Assembly: GCF_009827305.1 (NCBI RefSeq)
Contig: NZ_WTYJ01000003.1
Location: 62,001-126,000 of the forward strand
Length of the DNA stretch: 64,000 bases
Source: Croceibacterium xixiisoli
GTDB taxonomy: Bacteria; Pseudomonadota; Alphaproteobacteria; Sphingomonadales; Sphingomonadaceae
Direction: 5' to 3'
In this document: positions 16,952-25,056 of the stretch, in pieces
Numbering within the stretch: position 1 is the stretch's first letter
How the letters are laid out: each line of letters begins with the position of its first letter
Made by a program: the position numbers and the translations under genes
The notes under the pieces: generated by a model
The model's database searches: none
Told to the model about the DNA's origin: nothing
Seen by the model: the letters and a program-made list of their open reading frames with translations, nothing else

Positions 16952-17911
16952 ATGAAATATCTGCTGGCCGGTATGGCCTCCCTCGCCTTCGCGGTTCCTG
17001 CCATGGGGCAGGAACCGGTGACGACCACGGTAACCATACCGGCCGCGGAGGCCGAAGACGCGCCTGCCAATGCTTCCAACGAAATGGCCATGGCGATGGC
17101 CATGATGCAGACAATGTTTGCCGCGCCCGAACTGACGGCAGAACAGGAAGCGCGCCTGCCGCTGGCCACGCAACTGGCGGAACACATGCTGCCCAATGGC
17201 ATTTATGCCCGTGCCATGACCGAAACCTTCAGCAGCTTCATCGAACCGATCATGGGCATGGCCCCGCAGAACATGCCGGTTTACGACATGTCGGAACGGC
17301 TGGGCGTAGAGTACGCTTTGGTCGATGGGCTGGATCAGGCGCAGCAGGAAGAAGTCGGCCACATCCTTGATCCGGTGTATGAACAGCGTAGCCGGGCGGC
17401 GATGGATTTCGTCATGGGCAAAACCACGGAACTGATGACGCTGATCGAACCGGGCATGCGGCGCGGGGTCGCGCGATCCTTCGCCACCCGGCTGGACGAG
17501 CAGCAACTCGGCGCAGTGGTGGCCTTTTTCGATACGCCCGCAGGCGCTGCCTTTGCCCAGCACAGCCTGATGGCTTTCAGCGACCGGCAGGCGATTTCTG
17601 CCCTGATGGCAGAAATGCCCCGGCTGATGGAAAGCCTACCCGATTTCGAAACCGCCGCCAAGGAAGCCACCGCCAGCCTGCCGGCTGAACGGGAGTATGC
17701 CGATCTGTCCGCCGCCGATCGCCAGCGCCTGGCCAAGCTGCTGGGGATCAGCGAGGGCGAACTGCAGCGGAACATGGCAGAGGCTGCCGAAAACCGCGCT
17801 GCCATAGAGGCCGGTGAATATGACTGGGAAGCTGAGGCTACGGCTACAGCAACGGCAGAAGTCCCTGCACCCCCAAAACTGTCCGGCAAGGGGCGCGGCA
17901 AGGGGAATTGA
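16952..17911 (+). CDS. Secreted DUF2059-type protein
   Basis: A 319-aa protein with a signal peptide (MKYLLAGMASLAFAVPAMGQ, likely cleaved after AMG). The central part (residues ~165-225) has a DUF2059-like pattern: YEQRSRAAMDFVMGKTTELM through LGAVVAFFDTPAGAAFAQ, where the F-x-x-P-x-G-x-x-F element is typical. The region before cleavage is Ala/Met-rich and the C-terminus is a Gly/Lys tail. Function is unknown; it is probably periplasmic. It follows pgmG after 27 bases and may share its transcript. Confidence 0.7.
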   Translation: MKYLLAGMASLAFAVPAMGQEPVTTTVTIPAAEAEDAPANASNEMAMAMAMMQTMFAAPELTAEQEARLPLATQLAEHMLPNGIYARAMTETFSSFIEPIMGMAPQNMPVYDMSERLGVEYALVDGLDQAQQEEVGHILDPVYEQRSRAAMDFVMGKTTELMTLIEPGMRRGVARSFATRLDEQQLGAVVAFFDTPAGAAFAQHSLMAFSDRQAISALMAEMPRLMESLPDFETAAKEATASLPAEREYADLSAADRQRLAKLLGISEGELQRNMAEAAENRAAIEAGEYDWEAEATATATAEVPAPPKLSGKGRGKGN

Positions 17912-17941
17912 TCCCCTGTCTTTCCCCCGATCCATCCAGGC

Positions 17942-20398
17942 ATGACAGCATCCGGTCCTGAGATCCCCGTTGAACTGCAGCAATGGTTCAGCGGGCGGGG
18001 CTGGCGGGTCCGCAGCCATCAACGGGACATGTTCCTGGCCCATCGCGCCGGGCGACATGCCCTATTGGTCGCCGATACCGGGGCGGGCAAGACGCTGGCG
18101 GGATTTCTGCCTACGCTGGCTGATTTCTGCCCGTCCGCCGGCGATCCGCCCGATGGGCTGCACACGCTCTACATCTCTCCGCTCAAGGCGCTGGCGCATG
18201 ATGTGCAGCGCAATCTGCTCGGCCCGGCGGAGGAGATGGGCCTGCCGATCCGGATCGAAACCCGCAGCGGGGATACGCCGTCCGACCGGCGCAAGCGGCA
18301 GATGGGGCGACCGCCGCATATCCTGCTGACCACGCCCGAAAGCCTGTCGCTGCTGCTGTCCTACCCCGACAGCTTCACCATGTTTTCCGGGCTCCAGCGG
18401 GTCATCATCGATGAAGTTCACGCTTTCGCCACGGGCAAGCGCGGCGACCTGCTGGCGCTGGCGCTGGCGCGGTTGCAGGCGATCGCACCAGGCATGCAGC
18501 GCGCGGCGCTTTCGGCCACGCTTGCTGATCCCGATGAATTTCGCGCCTGGCTCGCGCCTTGGGGCGAAATCGACACGGTTGCTCTGGTAGAGGGGGAGCC
18601 CGGCGCCCCGGCGCAGGTTGAGATCCTGCTGCCCGGAGATGAGCGGATCCCCTGGGGCGGTCATGCGGCGACCTGGGCCGTGCCGCAACTCTATGATGAA
18701 ATCCGTCGCAACCGCACCACGCTGGTGTTCACCAACACCCGTTTCCTGGCTGAACACATCTTTCAGAAATTGTGGGAGGCCAATGACGATACGCTGCCGA
18801 TCGGCATTCACCACGGATCTCTGAGCACGGAGGCCCGCCGGAAGGTGGAAGGGGCCATGGCGCGGGGCGAATTGCGCGCCCTGGTGGCCACGGCCAGCCT
18901 CGATCTGGGGGTTGACTGGGGGGATGTCGATCTGGTGGTCCAGATGGGCGCTCCCAAGGGATCCAGCCGGCTGCTGCAGCGGATCGGGCGGGCCAATCAT
19001 CGGCTCGACCAATCCAGCCGCGCGCTGCTGGTGCCGGGCAACCGGTTCGAATTCTTGGAAGCCATGGCGGCGCGCGATGCGGTTGATGAAGGGCAGCGTG
19101 ATGGCGAACCCTTCCGGCCCGGCGGGCTGGACGTGCTGGCTCAGCACGTGATGGGCTGTGCCTGTGCCGGACCTTTTGAAGAGGCCGCGCTTCTGGCTGA
19201 AGTCCAGTCCTGCCTGCCCTATGCCTGGGTCGGTGCGAGTGTGTGGCAGCGGGTGCTCGGCTTCGTCGAGAGTGGGGGCTATTCTCTCAATGCCTATGAC
19301 CGGTTCAAGAGGATCACGCGTTCTGCGGACGGAAACTGGCGGCTGAGCCATCCGGAACTGGCGGCGCGCCATCGGCTGAATGCCGGGATCATCATCGATT
19401 CGGATATGCTTGATGTGCGGTTTGGGAACGGCCGATCGCTGGGGCGGGTGGAAGAGCGGTTTGCCGCATCACTGCGGCCGGGCGATACCTTTGCCTTTGC
19501 CGGGATGAGCCTGGAAGTGGTTCGGCTGCAGGATATGCAGGTGACGGTACGGGCTGCGCGCAAGGCGGCCATGATCCCGTCCTATGGTGGGCAGAGGTTG
19601 CCATTGACGACCCATCTGGCCGAGCGGGTTCAGGCTATGCTGGTCGATCGCGCAGGTTGGAGCCGCTTCCCGGACAATGTGCGCGAATGGCTGGAAATGC
19701 AGGACTGGCGATCGGAAATGCCGGCGCCCGGCCGTCTGTTGGTCGAGGCCTTCCCCCATGGTGGTCGCGAATACACGGTTTATTACACCTTTGCGGGATG
19801 GAACGCGAACCAGTCGCTTGGCATGCTGATCACCAAGCGGATGGAACAACGCGGCCTGCTGCCGGGCGGCTTCGTCGCCAGCGATTATGCGCTGGCGGTG
19901 TGGGGGCTGAAGCCGGTGAAGGATCCGGCCAGCCTGCTTTCGCCGGAAATTCTGACGGATGAATTTATCGATTGGGTGCAGGAATCGCATCTGCTGCGCC
20001 GGGCGTTTCGCGAAGTTGCGGTGATTGGCGGCCTGGTGGAACGCCAGCATATCGGCCAGCGCAAGACCGGGCGGCAGGTCACCTTTTCCACCGACCTCAT
20101 TTTCGATGTGCTGCGCAAATATGAACCCGATCACCTTCTGATGCAGGCGGCCTGGGCCGATGCCCGATCACGCATGACCGATATCGGCCGGCTGGGGGAT
20201 CTGCTCGATCGCGCATCGGGCAGTCTGCTGCATGTCAGGCTTGAACGAGTCAGCCCGCTGGCGGTGCCGGTGCTGGTGATGATTGGGCGTGAAAACCTGC
20301 CGCAGGGGGCGGTCGACGATGCTCTCCTGCTGGAGGCGGAGGCGCTGGCAGAGGCTGCCATGAACGGGGAGCCTCTGCACGATCTGGACGAAGACTGA
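17942..20398 (+). CDS. Ligase-associated DEXH-box DNA helicase (Lhr family)
   Basis: The 818-aa protein has the Lhr-core layout: Walker A DTGAGKT at 45-51, TTPESL at 130-135, DEVH at 157-160, SATLADPDEF, a second RecA domain with TASLDLGVDWGDVDLV and RLLQRIGRANH (motif VI), then winged-helix and C-terminal DUF4175-like parts. In many proteobacteria this protein is linked to an ATP-dependent DNA ligase, an exonuclease and the phosphoesterase PdeM for DNA repair. Here none of those partners is adjacent: the downstream gene is a convergent exbD. The start is ATG 17942. Confidence 0.93.
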   Translation: MTASGPEIPVELQQWFSGRGWRVRSHQRDMFLAHRAGRHALLVADTGAGKTLAGFLPTLADFCPSAGDPPDGLHTLYISPLKALAHDVQRNLLGPAEEMGLPIRIETRSGDTPSDRRKRQMGRPPHILLTTPESLSLLLSYPDSFTMFSGLQRVIIDEVHAFATGKRGDLLALALARLQAIAPGMQRAALSATLADPDEFRAWLAPWGEIDTVALVEGEPGAPAQVEILLPGDERIPWGGHAATWAVPQLYDEIRRNRTTLVFTNTRFLAEHIFQKLWEANDDTLPIGIHHGSLSTEARRKVEGAMARGELRALVATASLDLGVDWGDVDLVVQMGAPKGSSRLLQRIGRANHRLDQSSRALLVPGNRFEFLEAMAARDAVDEGQRDGEPFRPGGLDVLAQHVMGCACAGPFEEAALLAEVQSCLPYAWVGASVWQRVLGFVESGGYSLNAYDRFKRITRSADGNWRLSHPELAARHRLNAGIIIDSDMLDVRFGNGRSLGRVEERFAASLRPGDTFAFAGMSLEVVRLQDMQVTVRAARKAAMIPSYGGQRLPLTTHLAERVQAMLVDRAGWSRFPDNVREWLEMQDWRSEMPAPGRLLVEAFPHGGREYTVYYTFAGWNANQSLGMLITKRMEQRGLLPGGFVASDYALAVWGLKPVKDPASLLSPEILTDEFIDWVQESHLLRRAFREVAVIGGLVERQHIGQRKTGRQVTFSTDLIFDVLRKYEPDHLLMQAAWADARSRMTDIGRLGDLLDRASGSLLHVRLERVSPLAVPVLVMIGRENLPQGAVDDALLLEAEALAEAAMNGEPLHDLDED

Positions 20399-20437
20399 GT
20401 ATTTCGAGAAGCGCCGAGGGTATGCCCGGCGCCGGTC

Positions 20438-20869
20438 TCACCGCCCGAATTCGCGGTATTGCTCATTGCCGACAAAACCGAACTTGGTCACGCCGGTGGC
20501 TCGCACGATATTCACCACCTGCGCCGTCTGCTCGTAGCTGGCATTGGCTTCGGGCGCGAACTGCAACTCGGGTTCAGGGCGGATCGCCTGCATGGCCCGC
20601 AGATTGGCGACCAGCGTGCCCTCGGAGATGCTTTCCCCGTTCCAGAACATATCACCTTGCCGGGTCAGGATCAGTCGGTTCTGCACGGGCATGATGGTCG
20701 TTGTTGGATGATCGATCGGGGGTTGGGGCAGATCAAACTCCACCGAATGTGTCGCCACCGGAATTGTGATGATGAACATGATCAGCAGCACCAGCAGGAC
20801 ATCGATCAGCGGGGTGGTGTTCATCTCCATCATCGGCCGGTCAGGCAGACGGGTGGTAGATACGGCCAT
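20438..20869 (-). CDS. exbD: ExbD/TolR biopolymer transport protein (third paralogue)
   Basis: A 143-aa protein with one N-terminal membrane helix (PLIDVLLVLLIMFIITIPVA) preceded by the family PMMEMNTTPL and holding the proton-path aspartate in LIDVLL. AGGAGA precedes the ATG. It closely resembles the 145-aa ExbD at 21118-21555, pointing to tandem duplication. It lies 248 bases downstream of that gene, behind an intrinsic terminator, so it may have its own promoter or depend on readthrough. It energises TonB with ExbB using the proton gradient. Confidence 0.92.
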   Translation of the reverse strand: MAVSTTRLPDRPMMEMNTTPLIDVLLVLLIMFIITIPVATHSVEFDLPQPPIDHPTTTIMPVQNRLILTRQGDMFWNGESISEGTLVANLRAMQAIRPEPELQFAPEANASYEQTAQVVNIVRATGVTKFGFVGNEQYREFGR

Positions 20870-21060
20870 GGCAGACTCTCCTGTCAGGGTGCGCTTCCGT
20901 CCAAAAGAAGGAAACCACCGGTTGGAAACTCAAAACATTCATGCGATCCCAAACTGTGTAATAGTACATCATACCCTTGGGCGGTCGACTTGCAAGCCGT
21001 AAGTCGGTGGGGCGTGGAGGCGTTCGAGGTGTTGAGCCGAGTGGGCCTTGCCTTTCGGGC

Positions 21061-21090
21061 AAAGAAAAAGGGGCGGAAAATCCGCCCCTT
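21061..21090 (-). terminator. Intrinsic terminator after the second exbD
   Basis: Arms at 21068-21077 and 21081-21090 form a perfect 10-bp GC-rich stem with a 3-base loop. On the minus strand it is followed by TTTTTCTTT, the expected U-run. It lies 28 bases after the exbD stop at 21118 and separates the main tonB operon from the last exbD. Confidence 0.8.
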
Positions 21091-21117
21091 CTCCTGTTCG
21101 TATCTGTTTGGTGCTGC

Positions 21118-21555
21118 TTAGCTGCCGCTACCAAACTCGCGGTATCGTTCGTTGCCGACGAAGCCGAACTTCGTCACGCCGCTGCCCTTGATGATGTTCA
21201 GCACCTTGGCGGTGAGATCATAGCTGGCATTGGCATCGGGTTCGAACTGCAGTTCCGGTTCAACCGGCATGGCCACCGACTGCTGCAGCAGAGTCACCAG
21301 CTGACCCTGGTCGACGGCGCCGCCGTTCCAGAGGATTTCGCCGTTCGGCGTCAGCAGCAGCTTGTTCTTGATCGGCTCAACAATGACGTCGGGCGGAGTC
21401 GGGCTGGGTGACGGCAGGTCGATATCGACCGAGTGAGTGGCAACGGGAATGGTGATGATGAACATGATGAGGAGCACGAGCAGGACGTCGATCAACGGCG
21501 TCGTGTTCATTTCCATCATCGGCGAACCATCGTCCTTGCCGCCTGACATTGCCAT
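21118..21555 (-). CDS. exbD: ExbD/TolR biopolymer transport protein (second paralogue)
   Basis: This 145-aa protein has the ExbD pattern: short cytoplasmic leader, MMEMNTTPLIDV, one membrane helix with the conserved Asp, and a periplasmic domain ending KFGFVGNERYREFG. CAGGAG precedes the ATG. It is 33 bases downstream of the 179-aa ExbD and is ended by the terminator at 21061-21090. Together with ExbB it forms the proton-driven motor for TonB. Confidence 0.93.
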   Translation of the reverse strand: MAMSGGKDDGSPMMEMNTTPLIDVLLVLLIMFIITIPVATHSVDIDLPSPSPTPPDVIVEPIKNKLLLTPNGEILWNGGAVDQGQLVTLLQQSVAMPVEPELQFEPDANASYDLTAKVLNIIKGSGVTKFGFVGNERYREFGSGS

Positions 21556-21588
21556 GGGGGATTACTCCTGTTGTTTCCTGGCGCCCGA

Positions 21589-22128
21589 TCAGCCGTTGGG
21601 ATCGACCGGGTTGGAAATGAAGCCGACAGTCGGATAACCGGCCGCCTGCACGTTGTAGATCGCGCCGGCAACGCAGCGCCACGGGGCGTTGACGTCACCG
21701 CGGATGTGCACCTGCGGGATCAGATCGGGATCTTCCCTGATAGCATCTGCACCGCCTGCGCGCTTCACGATGTCATCAAGCCGCTTGAACGCCTGGTCGT
21801 AGAGTTCGGTCGACGAAACCGGGGTGATATTGTTGATATACACCCGGCATTCGCCTTCGCGGATCGCGCCTTCGAAACCCGACCGCGTGGTGCCGGCGGT
21901 CTTGCCGGCGGCGTCGGTCGTCGAAACCGTGATCAGAAGGTTTTCGACCTTGTCCTTGGATTCCAGGGATTCGAAGACCGGCAGCCTCAGGTTCTCAATG
22001 GTCTGAATGGCGACCGGAACCGCGATGAGGAAGATGATCAGAAGAACCAGCATGACGTCCACCAAGGGAGTCGTGTTGATTTCCGACAGTGGCGTTTCTG
22101 CGCCTCCGCCACCTGCTGATATGGCCAT
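21589..22128 (-). CDS. exbD: ExbD/TolR biopolymer transport protein (first paralogue, long form)
   Basis: At 179 aa it is longer and more divergent than the other two ExbD copies. It keeps SEINTTPLVDVMLVLLIIFLI with the conserved membrane Asp. The periplasmic part has inserts (around EGECRVYINNITPVSSTELY and DAIREDPDLIPQVHIRGDVN) and a Cys pair. It follows exbB after 81 bases. The larger periplasmic domain suggests a separate role from the short copies, but this is inference. Confidence 0.92.
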   Translation of the reverse strand: MAISAGGGGAETPLSEINTTPLVDVMLVLLIIFLIAVPVAIQTIENLRLPVFESLESKDKVENLLITVSTTDAAGKTAGTTRSGFEGAIREGECRVYINNITPVSSTELYDQAFKRLDDIVKRAGGADAIREDPDLIPQVHIRGDVNAPWRCVAGAIYNVQAAGYPTVGFISNPVDPNG

Positions 22129-22209
22129 GTGTCTTGTCCTATTTCAAAGCATCGCCAGAGGGGCGGGCGACCCGCATGCCGGAACCCGCCCCCGATTACC
22201 TAATGGCGA

Positions 22210-22989
22210 TTACGGCTTCGCAGGAGCAACCGGCTTGGCCGGTGCTGCTGCCGGAGCAGCCTTAACCGGAGCAGCAGCCACAACAGCCGGCTTCACCGCA
22301 CCCTTGGAGGTGATGTTGGCCAGCAGATCGGTCGAGAAACCACTCAGCAGTTCGGCGATCTTCTTGTTGCGAGCCTGCAGCCAGTTGTAGGCAAGCACGG
22401 CCGGAACGGCGACGAGCAGGCCGATGGCGGTCATGATCAGAGCTTCACCGACCGGGCCAGCGACCTTGTCGATCGATGCCGAACCGGCAAGGCCGATGTT
22501 GATCAGGGCGCGGTAGATACCGATAACGGTGCCGAGCAGACCGACGAACGGCGAGGTCGCACCCACGGTTGCCAGGAACGACAGGCCGCCGGCGAGCTTC
22601 GAATTGATCAGAGCTTCCGAACGGGCCAGCGAACCGTGCAGCCAGTCATGGGCTTCCAGGCTGTCGGTCATCTTCAGGTGCTGTGCTTCAGCGGCCAGGC
22701 CGTCGTCGACCATCTGGCGCCATGCGCTGTTCTTATCGAGCTTCGAAGCGCCTTCGGTCAGGGTGTTTGCGCGCCAGAAGTTGCTGCGCACAGCCTTGTA
22801 CTGAGCGAAGATCTTGTTCTGCTCAAGCAGCTTGGTGATCAGGATGTAGAAAGAACCGATGGACATGATGACCAGCACGGTAAGGATGGACCAAGCGATC
22901 GGTCCGCCTTCCTTCATGGCTTCAACGAAACCGAACTTGTTTGCCGGGGCCGCGTCGCCGCCAGCTGCGGCAAGAATGTCAATAAGCAT
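22210..22989 (-). CDS. exbB: ExbB/TolQ/MotA-type proton channel protein
   Basis: The 259-aa protein has three membrane segments: one near residues 30-53 (PIAWSILTVLVIMSIGSFYI) and two in the MotA/TolQ/ExbB domain at about 140-215 (FLATVGATSPFVGLLGTVIG and ALIMTAIGLLVAVPAVLAYN). The C-terminal ~40 residues are an Ala/Pro/Lys-rich tail (AAAPAKPVAPAKP), unusual but common in sphingomonads. It forms the pentameric channel around ExbD and energises TonB-dependent outer-membrane import. It lies between tonB and exbD in the leftward operon. Confidence 0.93.
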   Translation of the reverse strand: MLIDILAAAGGDAAPANKFGFVEAMKEGGPIAWSILTVLVIMSIGSFYILITKLLEQNKIFAQYKAVRSNFWRANTLTEGASKLDKNSAWRQMVDDGLAAEAQHLKMTDSLEAHDWLHGSLARSEALINSKLAGGLSFLATVGATSPFVGLLGTVIGIYRALINIGLAGSASIDKVAGPVGEALIMTAIGLLVAVPAVLAYNWLQARNKKIAELLSGFSTDLLANITSKGAVKPAVVAAAPVKAAPAAAPAKPVAPAKP

Positions 22990-23053
22990 GCGGGTATTCC
23001 TCTTAACTAGACCATTAGGTTACCGGTAGGCGCCGTTGAGACGCACCGCGAAT

Positions 23054-23731
23054 TTAATCGGGGATCTGCCATCTGATCGAAGTCGACCAGGTGCCTGCCA
23101 CCGGTTCACCGTCCCTCGTTGCAGCATTGAAGCGACCACGACGCGTCAGAAGACGGCAGGTGGTGTCATCAAGCTCCTTCGAGCCACTGGAACTGGTCAC
23201 GTCGCATCCGGTCACACGACCATCAGCGCCAACCGACAGACGAACGCCGGTCGTTCCCTGTTCTTCCTTGCGCAGGGCACCTGACGGATAATCGTCATTG
23301 GTGGCCCAGCTGCCTGCATTGCCACGCGGCGATGCTGCCTTCGGCGGAACGCTCGGCGGCGGCGGCGGAGGCGGCGGTGCCGGAGGCGCAGGGGGCGCGG
23401 ACGGCGGAATGATCACCGCAGGCGGTGCCGGCGGCGGGATTGTCTGCTGCGTCTGGATCGGTGGCGGAGCCACAGACACATTAATCGGAGGCGGCGGTGC
23501 GACCGGCGGCGGCGGAGCGGTATCGGGCTCCGGCGGCGGAGGTGGCGGCTCATCCTCGGGTGGTGGTGGTGGTTCGTCGATATCCACTGTCGTCACGCGT
23601 TCGACCAGCGACTTTGCGGCCGAATAAGCCAGACCCGTAACCAGGGTGTAGCCAATTACGACGTGGATGAGGGCGACGATGATGATCGCGACAACGCGAC
23701 TACCGCTCATTTGTTGGTCAGCGTAAGCCAT
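23054..23731 (-). CDS. tonB: TonB energy transducer
   Basis: A 225-aa protein: a membrane anchor at about residues 10-32 (VVAIIIVALIHVVIGYTLVT), a long proline-rich periplasmic spacer (PPPPPEDEPPPPPPEP and similar runs, residues ~50-130), and a C-terminal TonB domain with TGVRLSVGADGRVTGCDV and SIRWQIPD. It transfers energy from ExbB-ExbD to outer-membrane TonB-dependent receptors. It is the first gene of the tonB-exbB-exbD-exbD-exbD cluster, transcribed leftward. Sphingomonads usually encode many TonB-dependent receptors, so this is probably the housekeeping system. Confidence 0.93.
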   Translation of the reverse strand: MAYADQQMSGSRVVAIIIVALIHVVIGYTLVTGLAYSAAKSLVERVTTVDIDEPPPPPEDEPPPPPPEPDTAPPPPVAPPPPINVSVAPPPIQTQQTIPPPAPPAVIIPPSAPPAPPAPPPPPPPPSVPPKAASPRGNAGSWATNDDYPSGALRKEEQGTTGVRLSVGADGRVTGCDVTSSSGSKELDDTTCRLLTRRGRFNAATRDGEPVAGTWSTSIRWQIPD

Positions 23732-24065
23732 CCAGTCCCTTCACTCCATGCTCGTTTCGCCGGGCATGGCCCGGCACCGGCGGCAGCCACCAGGAGGGCA
23801 TCCTGGCGATCGCCACTAAGAATTGTCCACTCCGGGACCGCCGGCAGCAGGCTGCACAACGGATTTGGGCTTTGACCCGGTGTGGTCGCGGAACCGCGCT
23901 ATTATTGTGTTTAAGGTCCCAGTGGGGCAGGTCTTAACGGCGAAGAAAGACTTGGGCAAACCCTTTGTCGGTTCAGCCGGGATTCACCATTTTCAGCCTG
24001 CAAGACGGGAAGATTTGCTGCATTGCGGCAAAAATCTCCGCAAAGCGCAAAAGAGGAATACATCA
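23732..24065. promoter_or_regulatory. Divergent control region between tonB and a secreted-protein gene
   Basis: This 334-bp stretch must hold promoters for both the leftward tonB operon and the rightward gene at 24066. An inverted repeat TTGCGG-N9-CCGCAA lies at 24023-24043, shortly before the rightward start, and could be an operator or form the 5' leader. No clear -35/-10 pair or Fur box was identified. An open frame upstream of 24066 reads as non-protein sequence. Confidence 0.4.
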
Positions 24066-24932
24066 ATGCAGCATAGGTTTGGTGCGCGAATCTTCGCGAT
24101 TGCGGTAAGTGCGCTGGCGATTCCTGCGTGCGCACAAACTGATTCATGGGTGTCAGGTACCCAAACGAACACGCTAGGGGTGGCTCCCAGCCCTACTTAT
24201 GCCGATTATGTCGGCCTGTCCGATGCCGCCGGAGTGGTGGCGATCGTACAGGTGGCCAAGCAGGCGGTGGTCGAACCCGAGCGGTCCCCCGGTCTCGCGC
24301 GCGGCTATGTTCGCCTCTACATCGAAGCCCAGACGGAAGCGTTGATTTCCGGGCAGGACGGGCTCGGCGGATCGTTGGTGTTCGTGGCCGATGTGCCGCT
24401 GGCGCCGAATGGCAAGCCTCCCAAGTTGAAGAAGCAGCGGATGATCATCTTCGCCGATCCTGTCCCAGGCAGTGCCGGTACGCTGCAGCTGGTGCGGCCC
24501 AGCGCCATCCTGCCGGCAACCCCGGAAACCGAGGCACAGACCCGTGCGGTCGCGACCGCGCTCGTGGCGCCTGACGCGCCGCCGAAGCTGACCGGCATTC
24601 GCGATGCCATTTCGGTGGCGGGCAATCTGGCCGGGGAAGCCGAAACCCAGATGTTCGTCGATACCAACAGCGGGGCGCCGGTCTCGCTCACTGTCATCCG
24701 TCGTCCCAATATGACACCGGAATGGGGGGTGTCGTGGAGCGAAATCGTCGATCAATCGGTCAAGGCGCCGGCCCCGCAGACGCTGCAATGGTATCGTCTC
24801 GCATGCGGCCTGCCTCGTGAATTGCCGCAGGATGCCTATCTCCAGGCCGATCGCGCGTCCCGTGCGCGCGCCAGCGAGGATTACGCGTTCATCCTGCAAC
24901 AGCTCGGCCCCTGCACTCGCACCATCGAATGA
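24066..24932 (+). CDS. Hypothetical secreted protein, 288 aa
   Basis: I do not recognise the family. AGAGGA stands before the ATG at 24066, and the first ~23 residues are a signal peptide ending in PACAQ. The mature part begins TDSWVSGTQTNTLGVAPSPT and is rich in beta-type segments; two late cysteines (YRLACGLPRE and LGPCTRTIE) could form a disulfide. The frame is open upstream to 23823, but that extension has no ribosome site and would bury the signal peptide. It lies divergent to tonB and upstream of hom with a 124-bp gap. Probably periplasmic. Confidence 0.75.
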   Translation: MQHRFGARIFAIAVSALAIPACAQTDSWVSGTQTNTLGVAPSPTYADYVGLSDAAGVVAIVQVAKQAVVEPERSPGLARGYVRLYIEAQTEALISGQDGLGGSLVFVADVPLAPNGKPPKLKKQRMIIFADPVPGSAGTLQLVRPSAILPATPETEAQTRAVATALVAPDAPPKLTGIRDAISVAGNLAGEAETQMFVDTNSGAPVSLTVIRRPNMTPEWGVSWSEIVDQSVKAPAPQTLQWYRLACGLPRELPQDAYLQADRASRARASEDYAFILQQLGPCTRTIE

Positions 24933-25056
24933 TCGTCTGTCTGTAAATAATGCCCCGGCTGCTGCCGGGGCCGCAAAGCTGCCGATCAATGAGCAGGGGC
25001 TCTAGCCAAATGCGCCGCAGCGCCGTAACTCCGCGCGCCGCAACAAAGGGAAAATC

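Noticed and set aside
15509-17563. 684-codon minus-strand frame over pgmG
   Set aside because: Antisense shadow of pgmG and the DUF2059 gene; no domain recognised.
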